The translations under genes were made by a program, and so were the position numbers. Positions 12,294 to 24,780 of a DNA stretch of 64,000 nucleotides are shown here, piece after piece (the first letter of the stretch is position 1; every line of letters starts with the position of its first letter). Under the pieces are notes generated by a model that saw only the letters and a program-made list of their open reading frames with translations, was not told the origin of the DNA and made no database searches. This DNA comes from Drechmeria coniospora (taxonomy: Eukaryota > Ascomycota > Sordariomycetes > Hypocreales > Ophiocordycipitaceae), in assembly GCF_001625195.1 (NCBI RefSeq), contig NC_054390.1, forward strand, positions 1,736,001-1,800,000, written 5' to 3'.

Positions 12294-13030
12294 TTTTTGC
12301 AATTAATACAAAAGAGGAGGGAATAATAAAAGTATATTATACGGACTAGTAAATTAATTATACTATTAGTAACAGCAATAAGGGAAGTACCAGTTAGTAA
12401 CTAAGCAAGAGTACACAATTAGTAGTACTAAATTATATAAACAAATACAATTATTTCTTCTAGCTATAGTATAGGAAAAAAGCAGCTATTTATATTTACA
12501 GAACAATCCCTAATAACGGCTTTATCGGAGATTCTATTGTAGATTAAAGGCACTATCGTACTATAGCTTAAATAGCTAAAACTATTATACAGTTGGATAA
12601 CTGTTTTAGTTACTTATTAGTTAACTACTTCCGTTATAAGGTTGGATAGATTGTTTTAGTTATTAGCTTAGCTAATTCCATTACATAATAAATAGGTAGT
12701 CCGGCCTAAGTTAGTATTATAGGCTAGCAAGCGCTAGTAGCAATTGGGAGAGCAGCAATTATCGTTCCGATTAATTAGCTCTAGTAGTCAACTGGTTACT
12801 ATATATATAGGTTATATTGCAGTAGTAAGTTAGTTGGTAGTAGTACTACTATACGTCGCTCCGAGTTATAGTTTGGAGAAGTAGTATATTGTATACTATT
12901 AGTTAACTTAATATACTTACTAATACTCGCAGTATAGTATAGTATCCGTACTAGTAGTACTAGTACTAATACTAATAGAATAGTATCCTATTTAGGTAGT
13001 CTTACTAGTATAAATACTAGTATTTTAACA
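12294..13030 (-). repeat. 5' LTR of the minus Copia, subfamily 2 (737 bp)
   Basis: It shares terminal sequences with the other Copia LTRs but has a different U3 core. Its length is identical to both LTRs of the element at 48455-63461, and the core matches those LTRs as well. Confidence 0.88.
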
Positions 13031-13039
13031 CCTACTGCT

Positions 13040-16000
13040 AGTACTAAGGAACAGGCTATTCCGACTACTAGTACGGAATTTAGTAACTAGTCTTACTAAA
13101 GACTACTGCAACAAGCAGGCATCTAGTATATTAGACTAGGATATATTAGTCTGCTATTATTGAAAAAGACTAGTAAGATTACTAATAGGTTACCTAACTT
13201 TTTATCTATTAAGGTTACTAATTTTTAATACCTTGCCTGTATATAGGCAAAATCTACTAAATACTAATTAAGGGATCCAATCGAGGATCCAGACTATATA
13301 CTTAACTCAATCGAAGGGGATATATTTAGGATTAAACCTATATCCTATAATCGAAAGTCCACTGGACTAATCCTTATCGATTGCAAATCCTAATTCTATT
13401 AGGTATATATCCTACCCAATAAGGAAGGACTAATAATTCTTTAGGCTATAAAGAACTTCTTTTAAAGCCTAAAAATATACTATAGCCGTTACCTAAAAAG
13501 GCTATTTTATAATAGAGGACATAAAATCAATATACTGCTTTAGGACTAGTTAGGTACTAAAGGAATACTATTCGATACATCTTACCCGTATACCCCCGAA
13601 TAAAATAGACTTACCGAACGGTCTATATAAGTTATTCTGGACCGGCTATAAGTAACTATAATTTAGGCTGGCCTCTTACAATTCCTTTAGTCTGCTATAC
13701 TTCCTACTATAGTTAACCTAGTTAACTATACTATAATTACTAATAGGGATCTAAGCCCCTACTAATTGCTTAAGCAGGAGTTACAAGGGCTAAAAACACT
13801 ACTAAACCTTATAGCCTATAAGGCTATTAGTACCTACTGCAAAGTCCTAATCCCTTATTAGAAACGGATTCAAAGTACCAAATTAGTACAACGCACAGAA
13901 CCAGTAAGGCTACTAGTAACGCTAGGTTTAAAAACATACCTTATATATATACCTTCCAGAAGGGCAGTTACAAAAACTACCTTCCTTAAAGTCCTAGAAG
14001 GTATCGGCCCTATCTCCTAAGGACTTCAATAACTACTAAGTCCTAGTCTCTAAGGACTAGAGTTAGAGGGGGAAATTAAAATAAAAGACTATATTTTGCA
14101 AAATACCTCTAGTCCCCTAACACCTAGGGAGACAAAGGGGGCCAACGGACCTACTAGCCCTACTAGGGCTAGTAGACCTACTAGTCCTACTAGGACCAGT
14201 AGGTTACAAGGAATCAACGGACCTACTAGCCCTACTAGGGCTAGTAGACCTACTAGCCCTACTAGGGCTAGTAGACCTACTAGTCCTACTAGGACCAGTA
14301 GGTTGCAAGGAGCCAACGGACTAACTAGTCCTACTAGGACTAGCGCAACAGAGGGGGTCCTAGCCCAGCCAATAGAGGATCTACTAAATACCTTTCTTCC
14401 AGATATACTACTAGAACCAGAAGACAACCCTAACCTAATAGATCTCAACCTAGCGTATTGGATCCAGGACCTATACTACTAAGCTAAGGCAAAGCAACTA
14501 CTAGTTAGTAGCAAGCCTACTAGCTAGAAATAAGTACTTAAGTCAAACAACAAAGACCAGTAGATAAGTACTATATTCTCGGAATTCTAGCAGCTTATCC
14601 AGGTAGGGGTATTTTATTTTATTCCCCTTTAAGAAATACTAACTAGCAAACGACTTCTAAAAAGCCAACTTATACTATAAGTCAAAAAGGATTAGCAGAA
14701 TAACCCTATTAAATTTAAGGTATAACTAGTAGCTAAAGGATTTATACAAATTAAAGGCCTCAATTATATTAAGACTTTTGCAACTATTAGTATTCTACCT
14801 ACCTAAAGGATACTACTAGCCCTAGCCGCCTAGAATAACTAGTACGTTAAATAGATCGACTTTATTAGTACTTTCCTAAACAGTAAGCTACCTAAAGTTA
14901 ATTACCTTAAAATTCCCAAGGGACTAAAAGCATTTATTAGTCTTAATAAGACTAATAATTTAGCTAAGCTACTAGCTAAGCTAGGCTATAATCTAGCAGT
15001 TAAATAAGGTATCCTTTTAAAAAAGGCACTCTACGGCCTAAAACAAGGACCTAAAGAGTAGCAGGAGGTACTTACTAAACTACTATACTAATACGGATAT
15101 AGCTCTCTAGTATTTAATCCGGCTATCTACTATAACAGTACTACTAGTACTTATATAGTTAGCTACGTTAATAACTACCTACTTATTGGACTAAACCTTA
15201 TATATATTAACAGGTTAAAACAATAACTATATAAGGTCTACCCAATTAAAGACTACAGACAGGCTGCCTTCTTCTTAGGCGTATAGATTAGTCAAATAAC
15301 TAAGGGTATTACTCTTAGTTAAAAAGGGTATATTAAGAAAGCCCTATCCCAATTTGGGTTAAAGGAGGCCAAGGCAATAGTAATACTACTACAGCCAGAA
15401 GTATTTAAGCAGGCTACTATAATACCCCTTACTCCCTTATCCGCAACCGACTAACTAGTATATTAGTAAATAGTAGGGACTTTAATATACCTTATACTAT
15501 TAACCCGACTAAATATAGCCTTTGCAATCCAATAGCTATCTCGGTATATACACTAAGCTACTAGCCTATAGCTATTAGCCGGTAAGAACCTTCTTCGATA
15601 TCTAAAAGGAACTATAGACCTAGCTATTTACTACTAGTTTAAGTCTATAGTATCTAAATCCAATCTACTTGGATTTTCCGATAGCGACTTTATAAGTAAC
15701 TTAGACTCCTTTAAGTCTACCTATAGGTACCTCTTTACCCTAGTAGGTAGACCAATCTACTGGAAATTAAAAAGGGCTAATACTATTGCTCTTTCTACCG
15801 TAAAGGTAGAATCGAATACCCTACTAAAAGCTATTCGGGAACTTAAATAGCTAGATAGTCTATTTATAGAAATAGGAAAGGGTCTTAAAAAGCCTATTCC
15901 ACTTTTATACAATAATAATAGATCTATCTCTAACGCTAATAATCCCAATTAGTATAACCGAACAAAGCATATACTGCTAAAGTTCCAGTATATTCGGCAA

Positions 16001-16160
16001 GAAGCAGCAAACAAACTAACCAAAATCAGTTACCTAAATACTAAGTCTATACCTACCGATAGCCTTACTAAGGCCCTTACCGCTAATCTCTTCTAACGCT
16101 ACCTTAGCCTACTAAGTCTCTAAGGGATCCCTATTTAGCAGTAGTTATACTAATTAAATA
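13040..16160 (+). pseudogene. Degenerate Copia pol (IN-RT-RNase H)
   Basis: The same domain order and motifs appear as in the copy at 6322-10730, including ALYGLKQGP in RT and PYTPEQNRLTER in the integrase. The RT active site has Asn-Asn in place of Asp-Asp. Numerous TAG/TAA codons replace Gln. Nothing here should be translated into a working enzyme. Confidence 0.82.
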
Positions 16161-16167
16161 AAGGGGG

Positions 16168-16839
16168 TATTAAAATACTAGTATTTATACTAGTAAGACT
16201 ACCTAAATAGGATACTATCCTATTGTTACTAATAGTACTACTACTAGTAAAGATACTATACTATACTGTAAGTATTAGTAAGTATACCGAGTTAACTAAT
16301 AGTATACAACATACTACTTCTCCGAACTACTACTCGGAACGACTAACGGTAGTACTACTACTAGCCAACTTACTACTACAATACAACTTATATACGTAGT
16401 AAGCCAGTCGACTACAGGAGCCAATTAATCGGAATAACAATTACTGCTCTTCCAGTTACTACTAGCTATTACCAGCCTACAGTACTACTAAGGGTAATTA
16501 AACTATTATACAACCGAAACGGCAATCAAACCATTATACAACCAAACGGGCAATTAAACTATTATACAACTAAACAGGCGATCAAACTATAATATAACTG
16601 CGCAAGCTACAATCTGGACCTATAAGGTACTACTCTGTAGGTATAAATAGCCGTACTTCCCTTGCACTTTAGTTAGAAGAATAATTGCATTTATTTATAT
16701 AATTCGGTACTACCAATTGTATACTCTTACCCAGTTACTAACTAGTACCCCTTATACTATTACTAACAGCTTAATTAATTCCCTAGTCCGTACAATATAC
16801 TTCTACTACCCCCTCCTCTTGTGCATCCAAATTGCAAGA
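16168..16839 (+). repeat. 3' LTR of Copia, subfamily 3 (672 bp)
   Basis: It carries the family ends (TATTAAAATACTAG start, CCAAATTGCAAGA end). The U3 has about 3.5 copies of a 28-bp unit containing AAACTATTATACAACC. The same subfamily in the opposite orientation at 18357-19054 has roughly one extra copy. Confidence 0.87.
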
Positions 16840-19054
16840 CTTTAGTTACTTAGTCGATTGGTTGGATTTATTGGATTGGCTTGTTTGGCTGGATTGGCTC
16901 GTTTTATTAGATAGCTAGGTTAACCGGATTTAGTAAATTTATTTCCTTTCTTCTTTTTCTTAGGTACTTAGGATACCTAGTAACTAAATGTATTTAATCC
17001 AGTAGTACTAGAGTTTTGATTTTCTTTTAGTAGGTTAGCTATAAGATATTATAGGTTAAGGATATCCGTTTAGAGTCCTAGGGCTCGAGAAGATATAAGG
17101 GTACTATTCTATATAGTAACCTATTATAGAAATATAGGTTTAACTATTATAAGGTAATAGTTAGTTTGGTTTAATAGGTTAATTATTATACCGGCTAGTT
17201 ATAGCCTAGTAAGTCGACTATTAAATTTAGTATTAAATACATAAAGTATTCCTTTATACCCCTTAAATATAAGGTTATAGTAGGCCTTATATAGGTTAGA
17301 GCGTTTAGCTTTATAACCTTTAGAGTAATACTTATTCAATAGTAAGAAAATATCGGTTGGATTTTTAATATATATAGTTAATTTTAATATTTCTTTTAAG
17401 TAACTATCCCGTAGTAGTATAAGTAAATTAGCCTAATTTCTACTTAAAAAGCTAGAAGTAATTAAGGGCTTATCTAAAAAGCCTTTTAGGTTAAGAGCTT
17501 AAAGTTATATTAATAGGGATTGCTCCTATAACTTATAGTTCTTAGTACCTTTAAGTTTTATATATTTTAGGAATTAAAATACCTTTTTGTTTAGGGTATA
17601 GTTAGAGAAGGCATCCTTTGTCTTAATAATAGTAGTACTAGTACTAAGTATTAACTTAATAACGTTTAGTTATTTTTATATCTGTAGGATAATAGTATTA
17701 AGTTACTATAATAGTTTGTTAATTTATATTTATTGTACCTATAGATATTTTTTAATCTCCAATAGGTTAATCTTCTAACTTTAGTTAGTAGGATCCATTT
17801 TTTAGTTAGTAACTTAATTTAAATCTTACCTTACTTACCTAGCTAGTAGTACTAGCAATTAGGTCTCCTACTAGTAGTACTAGTAGGGAAAGGAGCTGTA
17901 GCTTAGAGACCAAGCGTTACTAGTAGTACTAGTAGGTAACGTACTAGTAGTACTAGTAGTTGGGGGAGCCGTAGTTTAGTAACCAAGAGTTACTAGTAGT
18001 ACTAGTAGGTAATGTACTAGTAGTACTAGTAGTTAGGGGAGCTGTAGTTTAGTAACTAAGGATTACTAGTAGTACTAGTAGGTAACTTAGTAAGTTATAG
18101 ATTCGACTAAGAGTTACTAGTTGTACTAGTAAGTAACTTAGTAAGTTACAGGATTTAATTAATCGTTACCAATAGTACTAGTAGGTAACTTAGTAAGTTA
18201 TAGGATTTAATTAATCGTTACTAGTAGTACTAGTAGGTAACTTAGTAAGTTACAGAGATCGATCTGGACGATTTACCAATAGTACTAGTAGGCGACTTAG
18301 TAAGTCGTACAGATTAATTCCAAAGGATTAATTATAGTCCTTCCGGGCTTATAACCTCTTGCAATTTATATACACAAAAGGAAGGGGTAGTAAAAGTATA
18401 TTATACGGACTAGGGAATTAATTAAGCTATTAGTAATAGCATAAGGGGTACCAATTAGTAACTAGGCAAGAGTGCAAACTTAGTAGTACCAATTTATATA
18501 AATAAATGCAATTATTCTTCTACCTAAAGTGCAAGGGAAGTACAGCTATTTATACCTATAGAGTAGTACCGTATAGGTCCAGATTATAGCTATACAGTTA
18601 CACTATAGTTTAATCGCCCGTTTAGTCGCACAATGGTTTGATTACCTATTTAGTTGCATAATGGTTTAATTGCCTAATTGGTTGTACGATAGTTTGATTG
18701 CCGTTTCGGTTATATAATAGTTTAATTACCTGCAGTAGTACTGTAGGCTAGTAATAGCTAGTAGCAACTAGGAGAGCGGCAATTGTTATTCCGATCAATT
18801 GGCTCCTATAGTCGACTGGCTACTACGTATATAAGTTGTATTGTAGTAGTAAGTTGGCCGGCAGTAGTACTACCGTTAGTCGTTCCGAGTAGTAGTTTAG
18901 AGAAGTAGTATATTGTATACTATTGGTTAACTCGGTATGCTTACTAATACTTACAGTATAGTACAGCATCTTTACTAGTAGTAGTACTACTAGTAACAAT
19001 AGGATAGTATCCTATTTAGGTAGTCTTACTAGTATAAATACTAGTATTTTAACA
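16840..19054 (-). mobile_element. Oldest minus-strand Copia of the left nest: gag, leader, 5' LTR
   Basis: Reading leftward: 5' LTR 19054-18357, leader with tandem repeats 18300-17880, gag start ATG at 17798 (MDPTN), then degenerate gag to 16840. Gag keeps recognisable text such as FKGYKGILYVFNTKFNSRLT and SNLYKAYYNLI. This is the element that borders the gene island; TTAAG at 19055-19059 would be its TSD. The gag is full of TAG/TAA and almost free of CpA/TpG, as expected for the oldest copy. Confidence 0.87.
18357..19054 (-). repeat. 5' LTR of the minus Copia, subfamily 3 (698 bp)
   Basis: It ends in TTTTAACA on the plus strand (TGTTAAAA in element sense). About 4.5 copies of the 28-bp U3 unit are present. 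It marks the left boundary of the gene island. Confidence 0.87.
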
Positions 19055-19631
19055 TTAAGTACCTATAGTATTATTTTAGGTGCCTAGGGTAATTTATTTT
19101 CCTCCTCTAGGTACTTAAAGTACTTGTTTTAGCCCTACTGTTATACTTAGTAGCCTTATTCTATTTCTCTTTTCCCTTCTTATTATTGTAATAGTTATTG
19201 TTTTCCTTTCTGTTTCCTCCTTATACATTCTATTTAATATTTCTTATTGTATAAGAAAGGTATAAAAATAATAGGACGAAAGAGTTATCTATATCTATAG
19301 GCCTGTAATGGAAAGGGCGGTCTTTGTACTGTAAAATGCGGTTCAATTCGAATTTGTATACAGTAGAAGTGCCTGGTCCGCTAGTAAGCACTACCTATCG
19401 GTGGCGGGGCGTGGCACGAGGTACGGAGTACGCCAACTATACTTTGTGTGGGGCTTTTCGAGCTCGACTGGCAAGGCTGACGTGCGAATTGTTCATTAGT
19501 CAGCCAGGCTTTCAAAATCCCCAGTGAGCAACGTAACATGACTTAAAGAGCGAGGAAACTCCCACATTTGCCCGAGATACTGGCGCGTTGCCTTTAAGTC
19601 TCGCAGACAACGAAACGCACAAGATCTGGCA
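19055..19631. other. Island edge and upstream region of the Aquarius gene
   Basis: The first 260 bp are T-rich and show no recognised repeat. Composition becomes normal from about 19310. A GTACGGAGTAC motif lies at 19421-19431. A 67-codon ORF at 19324-19527 has no recognisable similarity and is left out. This interval should hold the promoter of the splicing helicase gene. Confidence 0.6.
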
Positions 19632-22600
19632 ATGCCTACTGCGAAGCGGCAGAAGGGCAGTGGCATGGCCACATCCAGAAAGCCGAGAGAAACAAGCAGC
19701 AAAGCCGATACCGACCGCCCGACCCCTGCAGAGGTTGAAGAGGAGGAGCATCAATTTGTGCAGCTTGCTCGCAAACATTGGCTGAAGGTTGGAAAGAAGA
19801 CGGCGAGGCCAAAGGTCAAGATCGAGGTAGTCAAACAGAGTATCTGGGATGTCCTAGAGAAGGAGAACTTTGAGTACAAATCTCTTGTGCTCCTCGAAAG
19901 CCTGCAGACCTTAGAGATGTATGAATCATCAGGACGTTGACAAAGAGGAGCCGACTTCTGACATTTTTGACGCAGCTACCTTTGGCCCGGATACGGAAAT
20001 GAGTCGTCCAACTTCCAGGTTCTGCTCATGGTGTTGATAGCAAACGTCAAACGACGTGAGCATCTGGAGACATGGAGTGAGGATACATTGTACGTATATT
20101 TCACTTGAGTGCAAGCCTTCTAATGCAATCACAGGCATTTTCGAGAATAGACCAGACGATTTTTCGTCCCTTTTTCGACGCATACTATCCCTCTCGCTTG
20201 ATCGAACCTTATCTGCGACAGTCCGGAAACATGTCATCTACTTTTTAATATCTGCGTTTCAAAGCCTAGACCGTGCAGTCATCAGAAAGGAATGTGCTCC
20301 CTTAGTTTCGATCGGTATCTGGCAAAACCTTTCGAGCGATAGTCTAAGGGAATCGTATCTTGACCAGGCCCCTCAGCTTAGGAAGGCCTGGAGGGCCTCC
20401 CTGAAGCGGTACGACGCAGCGGACGAGCCAACGAAAGCAAGGCTTCGTTTTGAGCGGTCATGGCTCTACTCACTTCTTCTGGACTACTTGAGTCTTATTT
20501 ACCACAGCAAAAGCAAGCCTGGTAAGTAGATGGCACCGCGAGTACCATAGCGCTTACCCTCTAACATGCCCGCAGATGCTTTGTCTTACTGTGAACGATT
20601 CGCCGAGTTCACGTGCGATTTGCAAAGTCAGCTGCCGACGAGGCGGTACGTCAACGCACTGCTCCAAGATTTGCACCTCCTTCCCCTTATGAAACTCTCG
20701 CCGATGTACAACGACGAAGATAGCGGTCTACTACGCGAGCTCCATGCCCTCTTGTCTCACTACACATACTTCAAAGTGGACGACCAAACGGGCATTCAGC
20801 TGAGTTGCTCGGAGGCCTACAAAAATCATTGTTCATCGCTAGGCAGGTTGCAACGAGTGGCTCTGAAGCACTTCAAGGAAAAGCTGTCGGTACTGGCTCT
20901 GTCAAATTTCAATGCCATTGACAAACCAGATGAACTAGGGACGTTGTTGGGGACTTTGACTGATGGAGAATTGGCACATCTCCTGAAACTGCTTGATATC
21001 CGCTCATCCTTTCCTGACCACCTGGGGTTGCCCATTGACCGCAAGGCCCTCAACCACTTCATAGCGGCCAAATTCGAACGCAAGACTTCCTTTCAAGACT
21101 CGGCTTTGAAGATGTCACTATCACCCACTGAGAAGTCACTTTTCGACAGCAACTTCCGGAGGGCAGACGTCTATGACGGCTCGTATCCACTAGCCCTGCC
21201 AAAGATGAACCTTCAATATCTATCCATTGGCGACTTCCTCTGGAGAGCGTTTGTTCTGTGCCGCTGCGAATCGTTTTATGGGGTCCGCAAAGATCTAGAG
21301 TCTGCCTTGCGCCGCCTGCGCCCACGGGCCGGGCAGCAGGGAGAAGTTATTTTCGCCGGATTTTCCAGAATGGCCTTGCCAATCTCCAAGCCGACGTAGG
21401 TGATGCCGTGTTAGTATGCCACTATTACCCAAGATTACTGATTTGGAGCCACCAGAGTACTTGAAATTGTGCCGCCTCCAATTGGCAGTGACCAGTCATC
21501 GTCGGTAGTAGCCGAGGTGGTGGTTGATGTCCGGCATTTTGGAGACAAAGCGCGACAGGAGTGGGATTCTTTGCGGCCCGACGACGTTGTCTTTTTGGTT
21601 GCATTCGATCCTTCGCTGACCATCACAACCGCCGGTGTCGGCGAAGAGATGCAACCGGAATGCGAGAAGCTGGGCGTCTCGGCCGTCCGAACGGCGGAGA
21701 TAATTGACATGACAAATTCCAGGGGGCATCATCTTAAGGAGGGGTCTGAAACCTTGGACGGCAAACGGCGCATCCAGCTCAGGCTTGATCAGGATACATG
21801 CACCAGAGATGCCCAGCATCCAGTGCCAGGAACACCAGGTGCGTATGGGTGCTTCAATCTTATCCTGAGGCGGAACCGGAGGGAAAATAACTTCAAGCCG
21901 GTTTTGGAATCAATTCGCAACTTGTTATTGTCGGAAGCACCACTTCCCCCATGGCTTCACGAGGTATTCCTTGGTTATGGTGACCCAGCGGGAGCCAGTG
22001 GGAAAAATTTGGCCAACAGAATAAGGAAGGTCGACTACCGTGACACTTTTCTGGACTGGCAGCATCTTGTGGAGAGCCTGCCTGGCAAAACTATTGAGCC
22101 TGGAGGCGATGTCTCCAGCAGCTTCGGTCCGCCATATATTCTGGAAGAAGCCGAGAGGCCAGAGGCACCCCGGTTGGCAAAAACCTCCAAAAAGCGACGG
22201 CGAGATGTCGAACCGGTCCTGAAGTCCGATATGGCCACCTTCAAAGTCCTGACATACAAGCCGCCAAACAATGGGCCTTTCCCCGCCGACGTTCCTCGCC
22301 TGAACGCCGTGCGATTTACGCCTGCTCAGGTTGAGGCTATCATGTCGGGCACTCAACCGGGCCTGACGGTCATCGTTGGACCGCCTGGAACGGGCAAAAC
22401 CGATGTGGCAGCACAAATCATCAACAACATCTATCACAACTTTCCGGAACAGAAGACGTTGCTTCTTGCGCACAGCAACCAAGCCCTGAACCAGCTGTTT
22501 GCCAAGATCGTCGCACTTGATATTGACGAGAGGCACTTGCTGCGGCTGGGACATGGCGAGGAAGACCTAGATGCCGCCGGAAGTTTTGGCAAACAAGGTC

Positions 22601-24233
22601 GTGTTGAGTCGTACTTGGACAACCGCCAGCGGTGTCTGCGCGAAGTAAAGAAACTGGCCATTAGCCTGGGCGCACCTGGCGCCCATGACAACTCCGCCGA
22701 GACGGCGGGTTACTTCAACAAGGTCTACGTGGAGCCTGTCTGGTTGGTTTTCTTGCAAGCTGCATTGTCGGAAGATTCGAATGCGTCGGACTTGATGCGG
22801 GAATTTCCCTTTCACCACTACTTCGCCAATGCTCCACAGCCGTTGTTCCCATCAGACGCCGACAAACCTCAGGTGCTAGACATTGCCCACGGTTGCTATT
22901 CCCACATCGCCAAGATCTTTTCTGAACTTGCACACATTTTCCCCTTTGAGATTCTCCGGCGCGAACGAGACAAGGCCGACTATCTACTTACCAGTGAAGC
23001 TCGAATCATTGCGATGACTACAACACATGCAGCCATCAGAAGAGGTGAGATCGCTGCCTTGGGCTTCCATTATGACAACGTCATTCTGGAGGAGGGAGCC
23101 CAAATAACCGAGGTGGAGACATTCATGCCACTCGCAATGCAGAAGCCGGTCAATGGCCAGATGCCGCTCCAGAGAGTCGTGCTGTGCGGCGACCACTTCC
23201 AAAACTCTCCGGTAATTCAGAGTCTAGCATTCCGTCACCATTCCAACCTAGAACAATCGCTTTTTTCTCGATTAGTTCGACTAGGAGTTCCAACTATCAC
23301 CTTGGATCAGCAAGGAAGAGCACGGCCTTCGATTGCGAAGTTGTATCAGTGGCGGTACCCCAACCTGGGAAATTTGCCAATCGTCGAAGCCCAGCCCGAG
23401 TTCCAGAGGGCAAACGCCGGTTTCAAATTCGACTACCAGTTTGTCAATGTGCCATCGTACAAAGGACGTGGAGAGGCGGAGCCAACGCCGCACTTTATTC
23501 AAAACCTTGGCGAGGCAGAATATGCTGTTGCAATCTTTCAATATATGAGACTACTCGGGTACCCAGCAGAAAAGATCAGTATTCTCACCACATACGCTGG
23601 ACAGAGAGCACTGGTAATGGATGTGCTTTCCCACCGGTCTGCCAAAAACCCAATATTTGGTTTGCCTAAGGCGGTTGCAACGGTGGATAAATATCAAGGC
23701 GAGCAGAATGACTGTAAGGACTGATTTTCCCATTACATGAACTCGACAGATGTTGACAATACCGTTTGGATCTAGATATCATCCTCTCACTCACACGAAC
23801 ATCCCGAGTAGGGTATCTTCGAGACGTTCGCCGCATGACGGTAGCGATGTCGCGTGCTCGACTAGGGCTCTACGTGCTTGGTCGTCGAGAGGTGTTTGAG
23901 GCTTGTTCCGAACTACGGCCAGCCTTTGACATTTTGCTGGAACGACCAGACAAATTAACATTGGTAACTGGAGAGCTGTGGCCGACTCAACGACCTAATG
24001 CAAGCGATTCCTGTATTGATGGTGAGGTGGTGATGGAAAGCGTGGAGCATTTGGGGCAATATGTGTTTGAGATGACAAGCACCAGAATGGAGCAGCTGTC
24101 AGAGCACAACAAACCGATGGCACCGACTCCGAACTTCGAGATACCAGAGGATTCTGGTGAGGCCGCATGCTCTCGTGAGAATGAACAGGCGTTGGAACCA
24201 GACATTCTTGAAGTTCGAGAGGGTGACATTTAA
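19632..24233 (+). CDS. cwf11: Intron-binding spliceosomal helicase Aquarius (Cwf11/AQR)
   Basis: SF1 (Upf1-like) RNA helicase of the spliceosome intron-binding complex, which contacts the intron upstream of the branch site. Exons: 19632-19918, 19976-20076, 20135-20521, 20576-21395, 21456-23713, 23776-24233. They sum to 4,311 nt, a 1,436-aa protein of normal length for fungal Aquarius. The N-terminal half is the helical ARM-like region, with the family text ENRPDDFSSLFRR and FAEFTCDLQSQLPTRRYVN. Helicase motifs: Walker A GPPGTGKT 840-847, motif II EEGAQ 1077-1081, motif III GDHFQ 1110-1114, QGRARPSI from 1151, YQGEQND 1278-1284, VAMSRAR 1307-1313. Introns are 54-62 nt, GT-AG, with CTAAC/CTGAC-like branch sites. 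The exact donor of intron 2 (20077) was chosen to restore frame. Tail-to-tail with the CCA gene. Confidence 0.95.
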
Positions 24234-24780
24234 TCGGTGCCCTGGAAGGTAGCTGCCATAAGCGATACTTGACAGACAAGCAACCCAAACTGGAGTGGGG
24301 ATTGGCAAGATAGGAACAAGCTTGGACACCTGAAATAGTGGCGAAGGTACAATGGGACACAATGTGTGTATACGGTTGAATTGGCAATGGCCACAACTGG
24401 TAGCATTACGGTAAATCGCATACTGCGGTATTTTCTTGGAAGCATTAGAGCTTCTGACATGTTTCATTGTGGATACTCGCACAGAATTGAGGGTGTACTG
24501 TATGTTGGTTGTGGTGGTATGGTTGGGCAGAAGCCGGTAGCGTAAGTAGCAAAGCTGATCGGGCCATGAAATGCCACAACCTAGCTAACAAATGGCTAGG
24601 TACGACCGAGGGCAATATCATAACCCCCATTTATCCGTAGATTGGTCCCTAATAAAGCATGCAAGCGAACTAACACTAAGTCGGACAATTGCGGATCGGC
24701 GACAGCTTTCTATTGGAATATCTAGGCTTTGGCACTGAAGCTTATAACCACGGTGGCTGCAAAGTGTCACTGGTGAATCG
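24234..24780. other. Convergent intergenic spacer
   Basis: 547 bp between the stop codons of Aquarius (+) and the CCA-adding enzyme (-). It should contain both 3' UTRs and polyadenylation sites. I see no further gene, repeat or structured RNA. Confidence 0.6.

Larger units (their letters stand above)
11532..13030 (-). mobile_element. 5' end of a minus-strand Copia (gag start, leader and 5' LTR)
   Basis: Reading leftward, the 5' LTR occupies 13030-12294 and is followed by a leader with tandem repeats and the gag start at the ATG at 11775 (MDPNN). Gag then runs to 11532, where the plus-strand Copia interrupts it. The remainder must lie left of the window. It is inserted in the Copia that resumes at 13031; the right TSD would be CCTAC. 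Confidence 0.88.
13031..16839 (+). mobile_element. Copia retrotransposon, 5' part displaced by nested insertion
   Basis: It resumes just before the integrase at the right edge of the minus-strand Copia. It carries the integrase (13110-13700), the repeat linker (14140-14345), RT (14470-15370, active site YVNN), RNase H (15400-16080) and a 672-bp 3' LTR (16168-16839). It is inserted in the gag of the oldest minus-strand Copia that resumes at 16840; the right TSD would be CTTTA. Its gag and 5' LTR lie left of the window. Confidence 0.88.

Noticed and set aside
19324..19527. 67-codon ORF upstream of Aquarius
   Set aside because: No recognisable similarity. It contains the intergenic GTACGGAGTAC motif and ends before the true start.
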